Source: JAGVDM01 sp964642315
GTDB lineage: Bacteria; Patescibacteriota; Gracilibacteria; Peribacterales; Peribacteraceae
DNA length: 64,000 bases
NCBI GenBank assembly: GCA_964642315.1
Contig: CAZXOG010000001.1
Location: 434,001-498,000, forward strand
Reading direction: 5' to 3'
The stretch's first letter is position 1. Every line of letters starts with the position of its first letter. Under the pieces are notes generated by a model. The model did not search any database. It was not told where the DNA came from and was given only the letters and a program-made list of their open reading frames with translations. The translations under genes and the position numbers were made by a program. Positions 26,484 through 35,313 of this stretch are shown here, piece after piece.

Positions 26484-26505
26484 TGTTCCCTTTCCTCCAT
26501 CACGA

Positions 26506-26874
26506 CTACCAAGTGTACCAGTCTCTGTACGAGCGGTTGCAGTAGTTGTAATGGCAATTGTCGTAGTACCGGGTGTACGTCGGTCTCCGGTAGGTATCGT
26601 AAGGATGGTAGCTCCTGTTGGAGTAGTGGTAGCTGCGCGTCGGATACCCGTAATCGTAGTAATTGTAGGTCGGGTAATCATTGTAGTAGTTGTTGCGGTA
26701 GCTGTAGTTGTAGCAGGCGCCATCGCTGCCGTAATAGTGGCAGTTGTACCCGGTGTACGGGTCGCCGTAGTACGGTGAGTCATACCAGTAAGCCTCGGCC
26801 TTTCCGGTTTGAACGGTGAGCGCCGCAATAGAGGCGATGCCAATTGTCCCGAGGAGCGAGAGAAGCTTCTTCAT
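26506..26874 (-). CDS. Tyrosine-rich exported protein
   Basis: A 122-residue protein starting at MKKLLSLLGT (26874). The signal peptide (about 28 residues) ends KAEA, and in the remaining 94 residues I count 31 tyrosines, with Asn, Asp, Arg, Ser and Pro filling the rest and four cysteines. Short motifs such as YNYYDYGYP recur. There is no hydrophobic core, so it is probably an extended or cross-linked surface or matrix protein. It has its own promoter region and a strong terminator. Composition, not homology, supports this call. Confidence 0.7.
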   Translation of the reverse strand: MKKLLSLLGTIGIASIAALTVQTGKAEAYWYDSPYYGDPYTGYNCHYYGSDGACYNYSYRNNYYNDYPTYNYYDYGYPTRSYHYSNRSYHPYDTYRRPTYTRYYDNCHYNYCNRSYRDWYTW

Positions 26875-27244
26875 AAGTGCGGTGGAGAAAGGAGGCAAAC
26901 TTTACGGAGACAGGCAAGAATCGTCAATATAGCAGTAAACTACTAATAAAGTATGACAAGCCATGCAGGCATAACAATATGTACTGTTGGCTATACAGAG
27001 GCAAAAAACTACTCGCACGCACGCTGAGATTGTCAACGAATCACGCGGACACGTGAATCCTTGATTCCCAAGAATCAGTAGTACCGCGACTGGAGGCGCC
27101 TCAGTGAGACACCAGAAACTGGTAACAAGGGGGTTACTGAATTCTATATTTTGGCTTTTGAGTTTGGTTCCAGAAAATATCGCAACTAACGCAATTTGCC
27201 CGATCCCAAGCCAATAGATTCTTTAATAAGAGCATAACAAGCGT
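26875..27244. other. Non-coding, AT-rich stretch
   Basis: About 370 bases without a credible gene. The left part should hold the promoter of the tyrosine-rich gene, with a TATATT about 55 bases before its start on the minus strand. The right part is clearly richer in A and T than the flanks and leads into the GIY-YIG gene. I saw no tRNA, terminator or long repeat here, apart from a short GATTC/GAATC-rich patch near 27055-27080. Confidence 0.5.
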
Positions 27245-28108
27245 ATGCTACAATGCATGGCAACGCTCATACACTTAATAATTCCGGATGATAACCCTCT
27301 GGGCATCCGAACGGCTAACATTCCTGGAAAAAGCTTGAGAGCGTTCGTAGTACCACGTGCTCTTTGGAAATTGACTACAAATAACATGGATGAATTAAAA
27401 AACGCTGGCGTTTACTTTTTAATTGGTGAGCAGAACGACGAGGGTTTATTCAACGTGTATATAGGTGAAGCTCAGAATGTTTTAGAGAGAGTCACTCGCC
27501 ATGTATCAGATGCTGAAAAAGATTTTTGGAACTATGCAGTATGCTTCGTAACCTCTGATGGTAGCCTACACAAAAGTCATGTGAAGCTTTTGGAAAGCTG
27601 TCTTTGTCGTTTGGCAAAGACATCCGGCAGATCACATCTTCATAACGGCAACGCCCCGCAAACCCAGAAGCTGCCCACATCCGACAACATTACTTGCATG
27701 CAATTTCTCTCCGACATCCAAATTCTTTTACCCTCACTTGGCTTTCCAATTTTGACTTTGCTGAGTAAGAACAAAAAACAGAAACAATATCACTGCAAGG
27801 GGCCGTACGCTGATGCCAAAGGCATTTATACGGAGGAAGGATTCATTGTGTTAAAGGGATCTTTGACACGCAAAGAATGGACACCCTCCGTAAATAGGGA
27901 AAGACCAATAAGAGAAAAGATGATAGCCGAAGGTGTGATTGAGGAAGCTGATGCAAACTCTTACAGATTTACACGAGACTACAAGTTTCCGATGCCTTCT
28001 CCTGCTGCGGTCATGGTCTTAGCTAGAGCAGCCAATGGATGGCATGAATGGAAGGATGATCAGGGCAAGACGCTGCACGAAAATGTCCGAGTTGAAAATA
28101 GTGCCTGA
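27245..28108 (+). CDS. GIY-YIG nuclease-domain protein with DUF4357-like C-terminus
   Basis: A 287-residue protein. The nuclease domain (about residues 50-145) shows GVYFLIGEQNDEGLFNVYIG, the Arg in VLERVTRH, a Glu in LLESCL and Asn in LHNGN, the expected catalytic set. A C-terminal region ends AANGWHEWKDDQGKTLHEN, which resembles DUF4357. Such proteins are usually stand-alone nucleases of mobile or defence origin. Codon use is AT-rich compared with its neighbours and the gene ends 24 bases before tRNA-Arg, so it looks horizontally acquired. ATG 27257 is an alternative start. Confidence 0.8.
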   Translation: MLQCMATLIHLIIPDDNPLGIRTANIPGKSLRAFVVPRALWKLTTNNMDELKNAGVYFLIGEQNDEGLFNVYIGEAQNVLERVTRHVSDAEKDFWNYAVCFVTSDGSLHKSHVKLLESCLCRLAKTSGRSHLHNGNAPQTQKLPTSDNITCMQFLSDIQILLPSLGFPILTLLSKNKKQKQYHCKGPYADAKGIYTEEGFIVLKGSLTRKEWTPSVNRERPIREKMIAEGVIEEADANSYRFTRDYKFPMPSPAAVMVLARAANGWHEWKDDQGKTLHENVRVENSA

Positions 28109-28131
28109 TACCTGATTTAGAAACTCCTATA

Positions 28132-28208
28132 TGGTGCCCTGAGGAGGACTCGAACCTCCGACCTACAGCTTAGAAGGCTGTTGCTCTATCCAGTTGAGCT
28201 ATCAGGGC
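28132..28208 (-). tRNA. tRNA-Arg(TCT)
   Basis: Minus strand. Acceptor GCCCTGA/TCAGGGC, D arm GCTC...GAGC, anticodon stem ACAGC/GCTGT around CTTCTAA (anticodon TCT), T loop GTTCGAGTC, CCA encoded. It decodes AGA. Confidence 0.95.
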
Positions 28209-28318
28209 ATTGCGAAAATTATAGCACGGAAACTGCTCTTCTTCATGCGTATTCCCGGGCATTGAGCGTAAGGGGAACCCCTTGGCAGACGACCGGATTC
28301 TCCGTATCCTTCCCATTG

Positions 28319-29026
28319 ATGAAGTACAACCGTGTGATGCTGAAGATTTCCGGCGAGGCGCTCGCAGGGAAAAAGGACTTCGGGCTCGATCACAAGACGC
28401 TCCTCGCAATCGCGAAGGAAATCCGTGATGTCACCCGTAAGGGTGTGCAGATAGTGGTGGTGGTTGGCGGCGGGAACATCTGGCGCTACCGCGATACGAC
28501 GGAGAGCGGCATCGAGCGCACCGCGAGCGATGCCATGGGCATGCTCGCGACGATCATGAACAGTGTAGGCCTGCAGTCTGCTCTCGAATCGCTCGGTGCG
28601 GATACACGCGTCTGCAGCGCAATCGACGTCCCGCAACTCGCGGAACCGTTCATTCGCAGGAGGGCGCTCCGGCACTTGGAGAAAAAGCGCATTGTCATTT
28701 GTGCGGGAGGAACGGGGAATCCCTATTTCACCACAGACTCTGCTGCTGCACTGCGTGCTGCTGAGCTCAATTGCGATGTGCTCCTCAAAGCGACGAATGT
28801 GGACGGCGTGTACGACAAAGATCCGAAACATCACCGGGGTGCAAAACTGTACAAAGATCTCACATTCGACGAGGCAATCGAGAAGAACCTCAAAGTGATG
28901 GATCAGGCGGCATTCAGTCTCTGCCGCGAGCAGAAACTGCCGATCCGCGTCTTCAACATGTCCAAGAATGGCACGCTGCTCCAGGCAGCAACAGGCCACC
29001 CCATCGGCACACTTGTTCACGGGTAA
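28319..29026 (+). CDS. pyrH: UMP kinase
   Basis: A 235-residue bacterial UMP kinase of the amino-acid kinase fold, making UDP. It has RVMLKISGEALAG, VVVVGGGNIWRYRD, ERTASDAMGMLATIMN, CAGGTGNPYFTTDSAAALRAAE and LLKATNVDGVYDKDPK. The ATG at 28319 fits homologues; the open frame upstream runs into tRNA-Arg. It is followed after 16 bases by frr, the usual pyrH-frr pair. Confidence 0.96.
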   Translation: MKYNRVMLKISGEALAGKKDFGLDHKTLLAIAKEIRDVTRKGVQIVVVVGGGNIWRYRDTTESGIERTASDAMGMLATIMNSVGLQSALESLGADTRVCSAIDVPQLAEPFIRRRALRHLEKKRIVICAGGTGNPYFTTDSAAALRAAELNCDVLLKATNVDGVYDKDPKHHRGAKLYKDLTFDEAIEKNLKVMDQAAFSLCREQKLPIRVFNMSKNGTLLQAATGHPIGTLVHG

Positions 29027-29042
29027 TTTCCCCCTCCTTTCT

Positions 29043-29585
29043 ATGGCAGAGGTCGACATTGATACGTTCAAAACCGAAGCGAAGAAAGTCGTCGATTTCC
29101 TCCATGCGGAGTTCGCAAAGCTCCAAACGGGTCGCGCGAACGCTTCGCTCGTGGAACACATTGAAGTAGAGGCATATGGGGGGAGGCAGACACTTCAGAC
29201 GGTTGCAGGAATCAGCGTGCAAGACGCGCGCACAATCGTGGTGCAGCCGTGGGACAAGGGCATCATGCATCCTGTCGAACAGGCACTGCTCAAAGCCGAT
29301 CTCGGTACAACTCCCGTGAATGACGGCCATGTGCTGCGCATCAATCTGCCGCCGATGACGGAAGAGAGGAGGCAGCATCTTACGAAGGTTGTGCACCAGC
29401 TTTCCGAAGAGGCGAAGATCTCCATTCGCCACTTGCGCCACGAGGCAATGGAGAAGATTAAGAAGGAAGCCGATGAGGACGTCCGCGAGCAACAACTCAA
29501 GCGTTTGCAGGTTGCCGTGGACGATGCGAATGCCAAGGTGGAAGATGCCGCAGGGAAGAAGGAAAAGGAGGTAATGACGGTATGA
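29043..29585 (+). CDS. frr: Ribosome recycling factor
   Basis: A 180-residue RRF, which works with EF-G to split ribosomes after termination. GRANASLVEHIEVEAYGG, VQDARTIVVQPWDKG, NDGHVLRINLPPMTEERR and the long helix with RHEAMEKIKK are present, in the right order and length. The start MAEVDIDTF at 29043 sits 16 bases after pyrH. It is co-transcribed with pyrH, possibly also with purQ, which has a TATACT of its own. Confidence 0.96.
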   Translation: MAEVDIDTFKTEAKKVVDFLHAEFAKLQTGRANASLVEHIEVEAYGGRQTLQTVAGISVQDARTIVVQPWDKGIMHPVEQALLKADLGTTPVNDGHVLRINLPPMTEERRQHLTKVVHQLSEEAKISIRHLRHEAMEKIKKEADEDVREQQLKRLQVAVDDANAKVEDAAGKKEKEVMTV

Positions 29586-29637
29586 AGAAGAACAGCCTCT
29601 GCGTATACTCTTGGTAGTTCTTCCTTCCTGTCTCACG

Positions 29638-30876
29638 ATGACTGCCCCGCGCATTGCCGTTCTCTCGTTCCCCGGGAACAACTGCGAAGTGGAATCCATC
29701 CGGGCGATCAGGCGGACGGGAATGGTTGCGGAGTTCTTCCGATGGAATGACGACCCGAAACGCCTGGAATCCATGGATGGTTTCGTAATTCCCGGCGGTT
29801 TCAGTTACGAGGATCGCGGAAGAGCCGGCATGATCGCCGCCCGCGATCCCGTGCTCGGTGTGCTCCGCGAGCAGGCGGAGGAAGGGAAGCCGATCATTGG
29901 CATCTGCAACGGCGCACAGGTGCTCGTGGAGAGCGGCCTCATACCGAACGGCAACGGGCTCACGATGTGCCTCGCGCGGAATGCCGTCTCCAATGTGGCG
30001 ACGGGTTTCCTCAGTGAGTGGGTATGGATCACGCCGACATGCAAGCCCGGGCGGTGCGCGGTGTCGGACTGGAAAGGCCCGATGCACCTGCCCATTGCGC
30101 ACGGGGAGGGCCGATACACCACGAAGGATCCGGATCTTCTCGAGGGACTGCGCCGCAACGATCAAATCGCGTTCTGCTACTGCGATGCGCAGGGACGGGT
30201 CTCCGATGATGCCGCAATCACTCCGAACGGGGCTGTTGCGGCGATTGCGGGCCTCTGCAATTCTGCGGGGAACGTCGTCGCGCTCATGCCGCACCCCGAG
30301 CGATCGCCAGAAGGCAGCCCGTATTTTGAGTCATTCAAACGCTGGATCCTCTCGGGGAGAAAACAACAATCGCGCGCGGGGCTTTCGCAATCTCGCAGGA
30401 ATCCTCTTCCCGTGCACGAAGCATCAGGCGCAGTGGAGATCTTCATCGGCACGATCATCGCGAACAATGAGGAACGTTCCGTTGAGCAAGCTGTGCGGCG
30501 CATTGTACCGGCACTCACGCTGCAGCAGCTCAAGTACATTGCCCTGCCGGTTGATGATCCGGCTCGCGTTCTCCAGCACGTCGCCTCCTTCAATCCGAAT
30601 AAGGAGGTTGCGTACATCCGGCGCGGCAAGACAGTGCGCAAATGGAACGCAGATGCCAAGCAGGAAGAATCGCTCCAGCAGTCACCGTTCGGCAACAGCA
30701 TTCTCCTCCTGAGGCGAGATGATCCCGATACGGGAGCGGCCGCGATGGGGAAGGGGAGCGCGACAGGCGTCTGTTACGTCTGTTCCGACGTGCGGGAGAA
30801 TGAAATGGAAATGAGCGAGCTGCAGGAGGTGTTCGCCAATCCCCACGCGAGCACGCTCACGCTCCTCCGTTCCTGA
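29638..30876 (+). CDS. PurQ-like glutamine amidotransferase with C-terminal extension
   Basis: A 412-residue protein. Residues about 1-245 match PurQ, the glutaminase subunit of FGAM synthase: VLSFPGNNCEVE, VIPGGFSYEDRGRAG, nucleophile Cys90 in GICNGAQVL, AHGEGRY and the catalytic His/Glu in LMPHPERSPEG. The remaining 150 residues have no match I recognise; they include the segment IGTIIANNEERSVEQAV and look like an alpha/beta domain. The ammonia acceptor PurL is not in the window. TATACT (29604-29609) lies 28 bases upstream of the ATG. The stop overlaps the next start. Confidence 0.8.
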   Translation: MTAPRIAVLSFPGNNCEVESIRAIRRTGMVAEFFRWNDDPKRLESMDGFVIPGGFSYEDRGRAGMIAARDPVLGVLREQAEEGKPIIGICNGAQVLVESGLIPNGNGLTMCLARNAVSNVATGFLSEWVWITPTCKPGRCAVSDWKGPMHLPIAHGEGRYTTKDPDLLEGLRRNDQIAFCYCDAQGRVSDDAAITPNGAVAAIAGLCNSAGNVVALMPHPERSPEGSPYFESFKRWILSGRKQQSRAGLSQSRRNPLPVHEASGAVEIFIGTIIANNEERSVEQAVRRIVPALTLQQLKYIALPVDDPARVLQHVASFNPNKEVAYIRRGKTVRKWNADAKQEESLQQSPFGNSILLLRRDDPDTGAAAMGKGSATGVCYVCSDVRENEMEMSELQEVFANPHASTLTLLRS

Positions 30877-31346
30877 TGCCTGCCCCGCGCGTCATCCTCC
30901 TTGCCCACAATATCCGGTCGCTCTGGAACGTGGGTGCGCTCTTCCGGACGGGCGACTGTTTCGGCGTTACGAAGCTCATTCTCTCCGGCTACACGGCGCT
31001 TCCCCCGCGCAGGGAAATCAGCAAGACTGCCCTCGGAGCGGAGGCGTGGGTGCCTTGGGAGCACACGCAAGATCCTATTTGCGTCATTGAGAAAGCACGG
31101 AAGGAGGGGTACCGGATCGTTGCGCTGGAACGAGCGAAAGGGGCAGTTCCGTTGCACCTGTACCAACCGCATGCACGCGTGCTTCTCATCCTCGGCCACG
31201 AGGTGCTCGGCGTGCCGAAGGAGCTCCTGCAGGCAGCCGATGACATCGTGGAAATCCCGCTCTGCGGAAAGAAGGAATCGCTCAACGTGAGCATTGCAGC
31301 GGGGATAGCACTCCACGCTCTGCGGACGAACGTCACTTCTTCGTGA
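30876..31346 (+). CDS. SpoU/TrmH family RNA 2'-O-methyltransferase
   Basis: A 156-residue SPOUT methyltransferase. It opens with VILLAHNIRSLWNVGALFRT (motif 1, with the N.RN.GA.FR core) and carries LLILGHEVLGVPKELL (motif 2) and IPLCGKKESLNVSIAAGIALH (motif 3), which form the knotted SAM site. The short form is closest to TrmL/YibK or RlmB-like enzymes, but the target nucleotide cannot be told. It starts in the purQ stop (TGATG) and overlaps the convergent clpB 3' end by 14 bases. Confidence 0.9.
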   Translation: MPAPRVILLAHNIRSLWNVGALFRTGDCFGVTKLILSGYTALPPRREISKTALGAEAWVPWEHTQDPICVIEKARKEGYRIVALERAKGAVPLHLYQPHARVLLILGHEVLGVPKELLQAADDIVEIPLCGKKESLNVSIAAGIALHALRTNVTSS

Positions 31347-33933
31347 TCGTGATTGCGCCGTTCTTCTCGCTCACGGTCACCGTGTCGCCATCACCAACTT
31401 TCCCCTCGATGATGAGGAGCGAGAGTCCATCGAGAATCTCGTTCTGGATGAGCCGCTTTAACGGTCTGGCGCCGAAGGCGGGATCATAGCCCTTCGCTGC
31501 AAGGTACGCGGCAGCCTTTTCCGTAAGGGAGAGCGTAATGCCCTGCCGCGCAAGCCGTTCTGCGGTGCGGGCAATTTGTAGATCAACGATCTTCCCGATT
31601 TGCTCCTCCGAGAGGGGATTGAACACAATGATGTCATCAATGCGGTTTAAGAATTCCGGGCGGAAGCACGAGCGCAGGATCTTCTGCACCTCGCCTTCCG
31701 GAGAGAAGACAGCATCGAGAATCGCGCTTTCCTTTTTCGCTTTCTTCTCCTCGGCGAACTTGAGGAGGATGTCACTCCCCAGGTTGCTCGTCATGATGAT
31801 GACGGTGTTCTTGAAGTTCACCGTCCTGCCTTTGGCATCCGTCAGGCGGCCGTCATCGAGCACCTGGAGGAGCACGTTAAAGACTTCCGGATGCGCCTTT
31901 TCGATCTCGTCGAAGAGGATCACGGTGTACGGGTGCCTGCGGACTGCCTCGGTGAGCTGGCCGCCTTCCTGGTACCCGACGTACCCAGGAGGGGAACCAA
32001 CGAGGCGCGCGACAGAATGCTTCTCGCTAAATTCGGACATGTCGATCCGCGTGATAAGGTCCTCATCGTTGAAGAGGAATTCTGCGAGGGCCTTCGCGAG
32101 CTCGGTTTTCCCCACGCCCGTCGGGCCGAGGAAGATGAAGGAGCCGATCGGGCGGTTCTCCTCCTGCACGCCTGCGCGGCTCCTGCGCACCGCGTTCGCG
32201 ACGGCGGCGATGGCACGTTCCTGGCCGACGACCCGCTTGCTGAGATCCCGCTCCATATGCGAGAGCTTTGCGGATTCCTCCGCGAGCATCTTGCTCACGG
32301 GGATTCCCGTCCAGCGGGAGACGACGCGGGCAATGTCCTCCTCCGTCACCTCTTCCTTGAGGATCGGATTCCCGTGCTGGAGCTTTTCCAGTTCAGCCTT
32401 TGCGGATGCAATCTTCTTCTCCAGTGAGGGGATTTCGCCGTAGCGGATTTCCGCAATGCGCTGGAGATTGCCCTGCCGTTCCGCCTGCTCGGATTCCGCG
32501 CGGAGCGCATCGATCCGTTTGCCGGATTCCTTGATCACGTCAATCACCCGCTTCTCGTTCTGCCAGCGGACCTCTAGCGATTTTTGCTTCTCCTTGAGAT
32601 CCGCAAGTTCCTTCTCGATATCCTTGAGGCGCCGTTTGGAGGCATCGTCTTTCTCTTTCTTCAGTGCCTCGCGCTCCACTTCCAGCTGACGGATTCCGCG
32701 GTCGATCTGGTCGAGCTCGGTCGGCTTGCTGTCCATCTCGATCCGGAGCACGGATGCCGCTTCATCCATGAGGTCGATCGCCTTGTCCGGCAGGAATCGG
32801 TCCGCGATGTAACGGTCGGAGAGGGTCACTGCCGCAACGACAGCTCCATCCGTGATACGAACGCCATGGTGGACTTCGTACTTCTCCTTGATGCCCCGGA
32901 GGATGGAAGTCGCATCCTTCATCGAAGGAGGATTCACCATCACTGGCTGGAACCGCCGTTCGAGCGCAGCATCTTTCTCCACGTACTTGCGGTATTCCTT
33001 GAGCGTCGTCGCGCCGATCGTGCGCAGCGTGCCGCGAGCAAGGGCTGGTTTGAGCAGGTTTCCCGCATCGACAGCGCCCTCAGCGCCGCCCGCACCGACG
33101 ATCGTGTGCAGCTCGTCAATGAAGAGGATGATGCGGCCGTCCGATCCCTCGATCTCGCGGATAATCGCCTTCAAACGGTCCTCGAATTCACCGCGGTATT
33201 TGGTGCCCGCGACGAGCGAACCGAGATCGAGGGAGAGGAGCCGCTTGCCGGAGAGCGTATCGGGAACATCGCCATCCACGATCTTCTTCGCAAGCCCTTC
33301 GACGATCGCCGTTTTTCCGGTGCCGGGCTCGCCGACGAGAACAGGATTATTCTTCGTGCGACGGGAGAGAATCTGCATGATCCGCCGGATCTCCTCATCC
33401 CTGCCAATCACCGGATCTATCTTCCCGTCGCGCGCCAGGGCTGTGAAATCAACGGTGTATTTCTCCAGTGCCTGGTACTTGCTCTCCGGATCCTGGTCGG
33501 TGACACGTTGGTTGCCACGGAGCTCCTTGAGGACGCGGAGGACATCCTCCCGCTTCGCAGGAACGAACTGCTGAACGTCTTTTTCCCCGAGGAGCGCAAG
33601 GAAGAGGTGTTCCGAAGCGATGTACTCGTCACGGAGCTTGGCCGCTTCAGACTCCGCATTGCCGAGGACGTTCCGGAGTTCCTGCGTGAGGTACGGCTGC
33701 CCTCCGCCGCTCACGCGGGGAAGGTCGGCGATGCGCTGCTTGAGGGCATCAACGACCGCCGACGGCTGCAATTCCAATTTAGAAAGAATGCTCGAGATGA
33801 GACCGCCTTCCTGCGAGAGGAGCGCGAGGAGCAGGTGCAGGGGGCCGAGCGCCTGCTGCGAAAGCTCTCCGGCAAGCTGCATCATTCCCTGGATGGCTTC
33901 CGCTGCCTTCGTGGTGTAGCGATTGAAGTCCAT
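31333..33933 (-). CDS. clpB: ATP-dependent chaperone ClpB
   Basis: An 866-residue Hsp100 disaggregase. In order: the N-terminal double Clp repeat (about 1-145), AAA domain 1 with Walker A GEPGTGKT and FIDELHTIVGAGGAEGAVDA, the long coiled-coil middle domain (about 395-520) that marks ClpB rather than ClpA/C, and AAA domain 2 with GPTGVGKT and the GSPPGYVGYQEGG loop. It extracts proteins from aggregates with DnaK. The start is ATG 33933. A CIRCE operator covers the region just upstream and shares the first base of the start codon, so HrcA control is expected. Confidence 0.96.
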   Translation of the reverse strand: MDFNRYTTKAAEAIQGMMQLAGELSQQALGPLHLLLALLSQEGGLISSILSKLELQPSAVVDALKQRIADLPRVSGGGQPYLTQELRNVLGNAESEAAKLRDEYIASEHLFLALLGEKDVQQFVPAKREDVLRVLKELRGNQRVTDQDPESKYQALEKYTVDFTALARDGKIDPVIGRDEEIRRIMQILSRRTKNNPVLVGEPGTGKTAIVEGLAKKIVDGDVPDTLSGKRLLSLDLGSLVAGTKYRGEFEDRLKAIIREIEGSDGRIILFIDELHTIVGAGGAEGAVDAGNLLKPALARGTLRTIGATTLKEYRKYVEKDAALERRFQPVMVNPPSMKDATSILRGIKEKYEVHHGVRITDGAVVAAVTLSDRYIADRFLPDKAIDLMDEAASVLRIEMDSKPTELDQIDRGIRQLEVEREALKKEKDDASKRRLKDIEKELADLKEKQKSLEVRWQNEKRVIDVIKESGKRIDALRAESEQAERQGNLQRIAEIRYGEIPSLEKKIASAKAELEKLQHGNPILKEEVTEEDIARVVSRWTGIPVSKMLAEESAKLSHMERDLSKRVVGQERAIAAVANAVRRSRAGVQEENRPIGSFIFLGPTGVGKTELAKALAEFLFNDEDLITRIDMSEFSEKHSVARLVGSPPGYVGYQEGGQLTEAVRRHPYTVILFDEIEKAHPEVFNVLLQVLDDGRLTDAKGRTVNFKNTVIIMTSNLGSDILLKFAEEKKAKKESAILDAVFSPEGEVQKILRSCFRPEFLNRIDDIIVFNPLSEEQIGKIVDLQIARTAERLARQGITLSLTEKAAAYLAAKGYDPAFGARPLKRLIQNEILDGLSLLIIEGKVGDGDTVTVSEKNGAITITKK

Positions 33934-33959
33934 TATCACTCGATAATGTAGAGTGATAA
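33933..33959. promoter_or_regulatory. CIRCE element (HrcA operator) at clpB
   Basis: TTATCACTC, nine bases, GAGTGATAA: the same 9-N9-9 layout as the consensus TTAGCACTC-N9-GAGTGCTAA, with one compensating change per arm. The site ends at the clpB start codon and contains a TACATT hexamer (minus strand), so bound HrcA would cover the promoter. A second copy precedes dnaK. Confidence 0.9.
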
Positions 33960-33986
33960 CTCGTGAAGGTCAACAGAATTCAACCC

Positions 33987-35189
33987 CTAAAGGATCTTCC
34001 GGAATTTCTCCCACTTCGACTGGATGATTGCTCCGTAGGCCATGAATGTTGTGAGAAGAAGTACAGCCCAGCCGAAAACGGGCAGAGAGGCCATGAGTTT
34101 GAGACAGGCGTAGAGCATGATGCTCACGAGAACCGAGAGGAGCACGTGCCAGTGTTTCTTCAGCCGGAGCTCCAAAAGGTGGCAGAACACCATGGCGGTA
34201 ATGGGTTTCGCAAAGTAGATGGAGAATCCGTAGAACACGCCGGAGAAGAGGGAAACGGGGATACCAACCACCGTGAGCATGAGGAGAAGCACAGCAACCG
34301 GCGTGATGATGAAGTACAGGAATCCTGCCATTGTGCTCTTCCATGGATGCTCGGCAATGCGCTTCGCCGCGTCGACGAACACCGTCTTCGTGAGGAGCGT
34401 GACGAGGACGATGAAGAACGCCGCGAAGAGGATGGAAATAGCTAGGCGCGCTGCGAAATCCTGCGTGATGAACCGTGCCGGCTCTCGCGAATCCTCCTGC
34501 CAATTTGCATGGGCGAGTTCCTGGGTGAATGCCGCGCCTGCGCCATCGAGGTAGGGGGTGAAATCGACGGGCTCACCATCGTTCCAGTACTCCACGTCGC
34601 TGCGGAACCGCGCAGTGGATCCCAGTGTGAGCGTCGTGGCGGAAAGCCGTGAGCTCCCAGCGACGTCCGCGAACACCGTGAGATCGTTGCTGCTCACCTC
34701 GATGTCGCCATTCAATGTGCCGCGCAGCACCACTCTTCCGCCCTGGATATCGAGATCGCCGTTCACGGTTCCATCCACAAATACTTCGCCTCCGGCAATC
34801 CGGACATCGCCGTCCACTCTCGCCCCCTCTGAGATTTCTATACTCCCGCCCGTTACGAAGAGGTCGTCATCGATCAGGCCGGAGATGCGCACGTCTCCAC
34901 CCGCAAGCCTGGCATCGTCACCGACGTCCCCGCTCACGTCGATGCGTCCTGCAGCGAGCGTGAGATCGGCGCTCACGTCGCCCTTCACCGTCACCTCGCC
35001 GCCAACACCGATGACATCCCCCCTCGCAGAGGAGAGCAGGTTAACCTGACCGCCCCCGAAGTACAGGTCGTCATCGACCGGCGCCTCGACTGAAAGCACC
35101 TCTCCGCCACGGAGCACCGCTGCGGAAGCGGGAACCGGAGAAAGGAGGACACACGAGAGAACGGGAAGGAAAAGGGAGGTGCGGAGCAT
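33987..35189 (-). CDS. Exported bactofilin-like beta-repeat domain fused to a membrane domain
   Basis: A 400-residue protein: signal peptide (about 1-23), then a strongly repetitive segment (about 25-210) with short beta strands and G/D turns such as VNGDLDIQGGRVVLRGTLNG, as in bactofilins and other right-handed beta-helix polymers, then four membrane helices (about 255-385) and a basic tail. Bactofilins polymerise, but are usually cytoplasmic; here the repeat lies after a signal peptide. Combined proteins of this kind are known from uncharacterised families; function unknown. It is upstream of clpB on the same strand, without overlap. Confidence 0.75.
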   Translation of the reverse strand: MLRTSLFLPVLSCVLLSPVPASAAVLRGGEVLSVEAPVDDDLYFGGGQVNLLSSARGDVIGVGGEVTVKGDVSADLTLAAGRIDVSGDVGDDARLAGGDVRISGLIDDDLFVTGGSIEISEGARVDGDVRIAGGEVFVDGTVNGDLDIQGGRVVLRGTLNGDIEVSSNDLTVFADVAGSSRLSATTLTLGSTARFRSDVEYWNDGEPVDFTPYLDGAGAAFTQELAHANWQEDSREPARFITQDFAARLAISILFAAFFIVLVTLLTKTVFVDAAKRIAEHPWKSTMAGFLYFIITPVAVLLLMLTVVGIPVSLFSGVFYGFSIYFAKPITAMVFCHLLELRLKKHWHVLLSVLVSIMLYACLKLMASLPVFGWAVLLLTTFMAYGAIIQSKWEKFRKIL

Positions 35190-35313
35190 GCGGGCACTCT
35201 ACTGACGCGCGGGCATCGTTGGAATTGAAGGGGCGGCACAATGGTTTCCTCGCTATACGCAGCGTCGTACGAATCTTGTTTGCCCCGCCTGCTTTGCCTA
35301 CTATGGATTCGCC

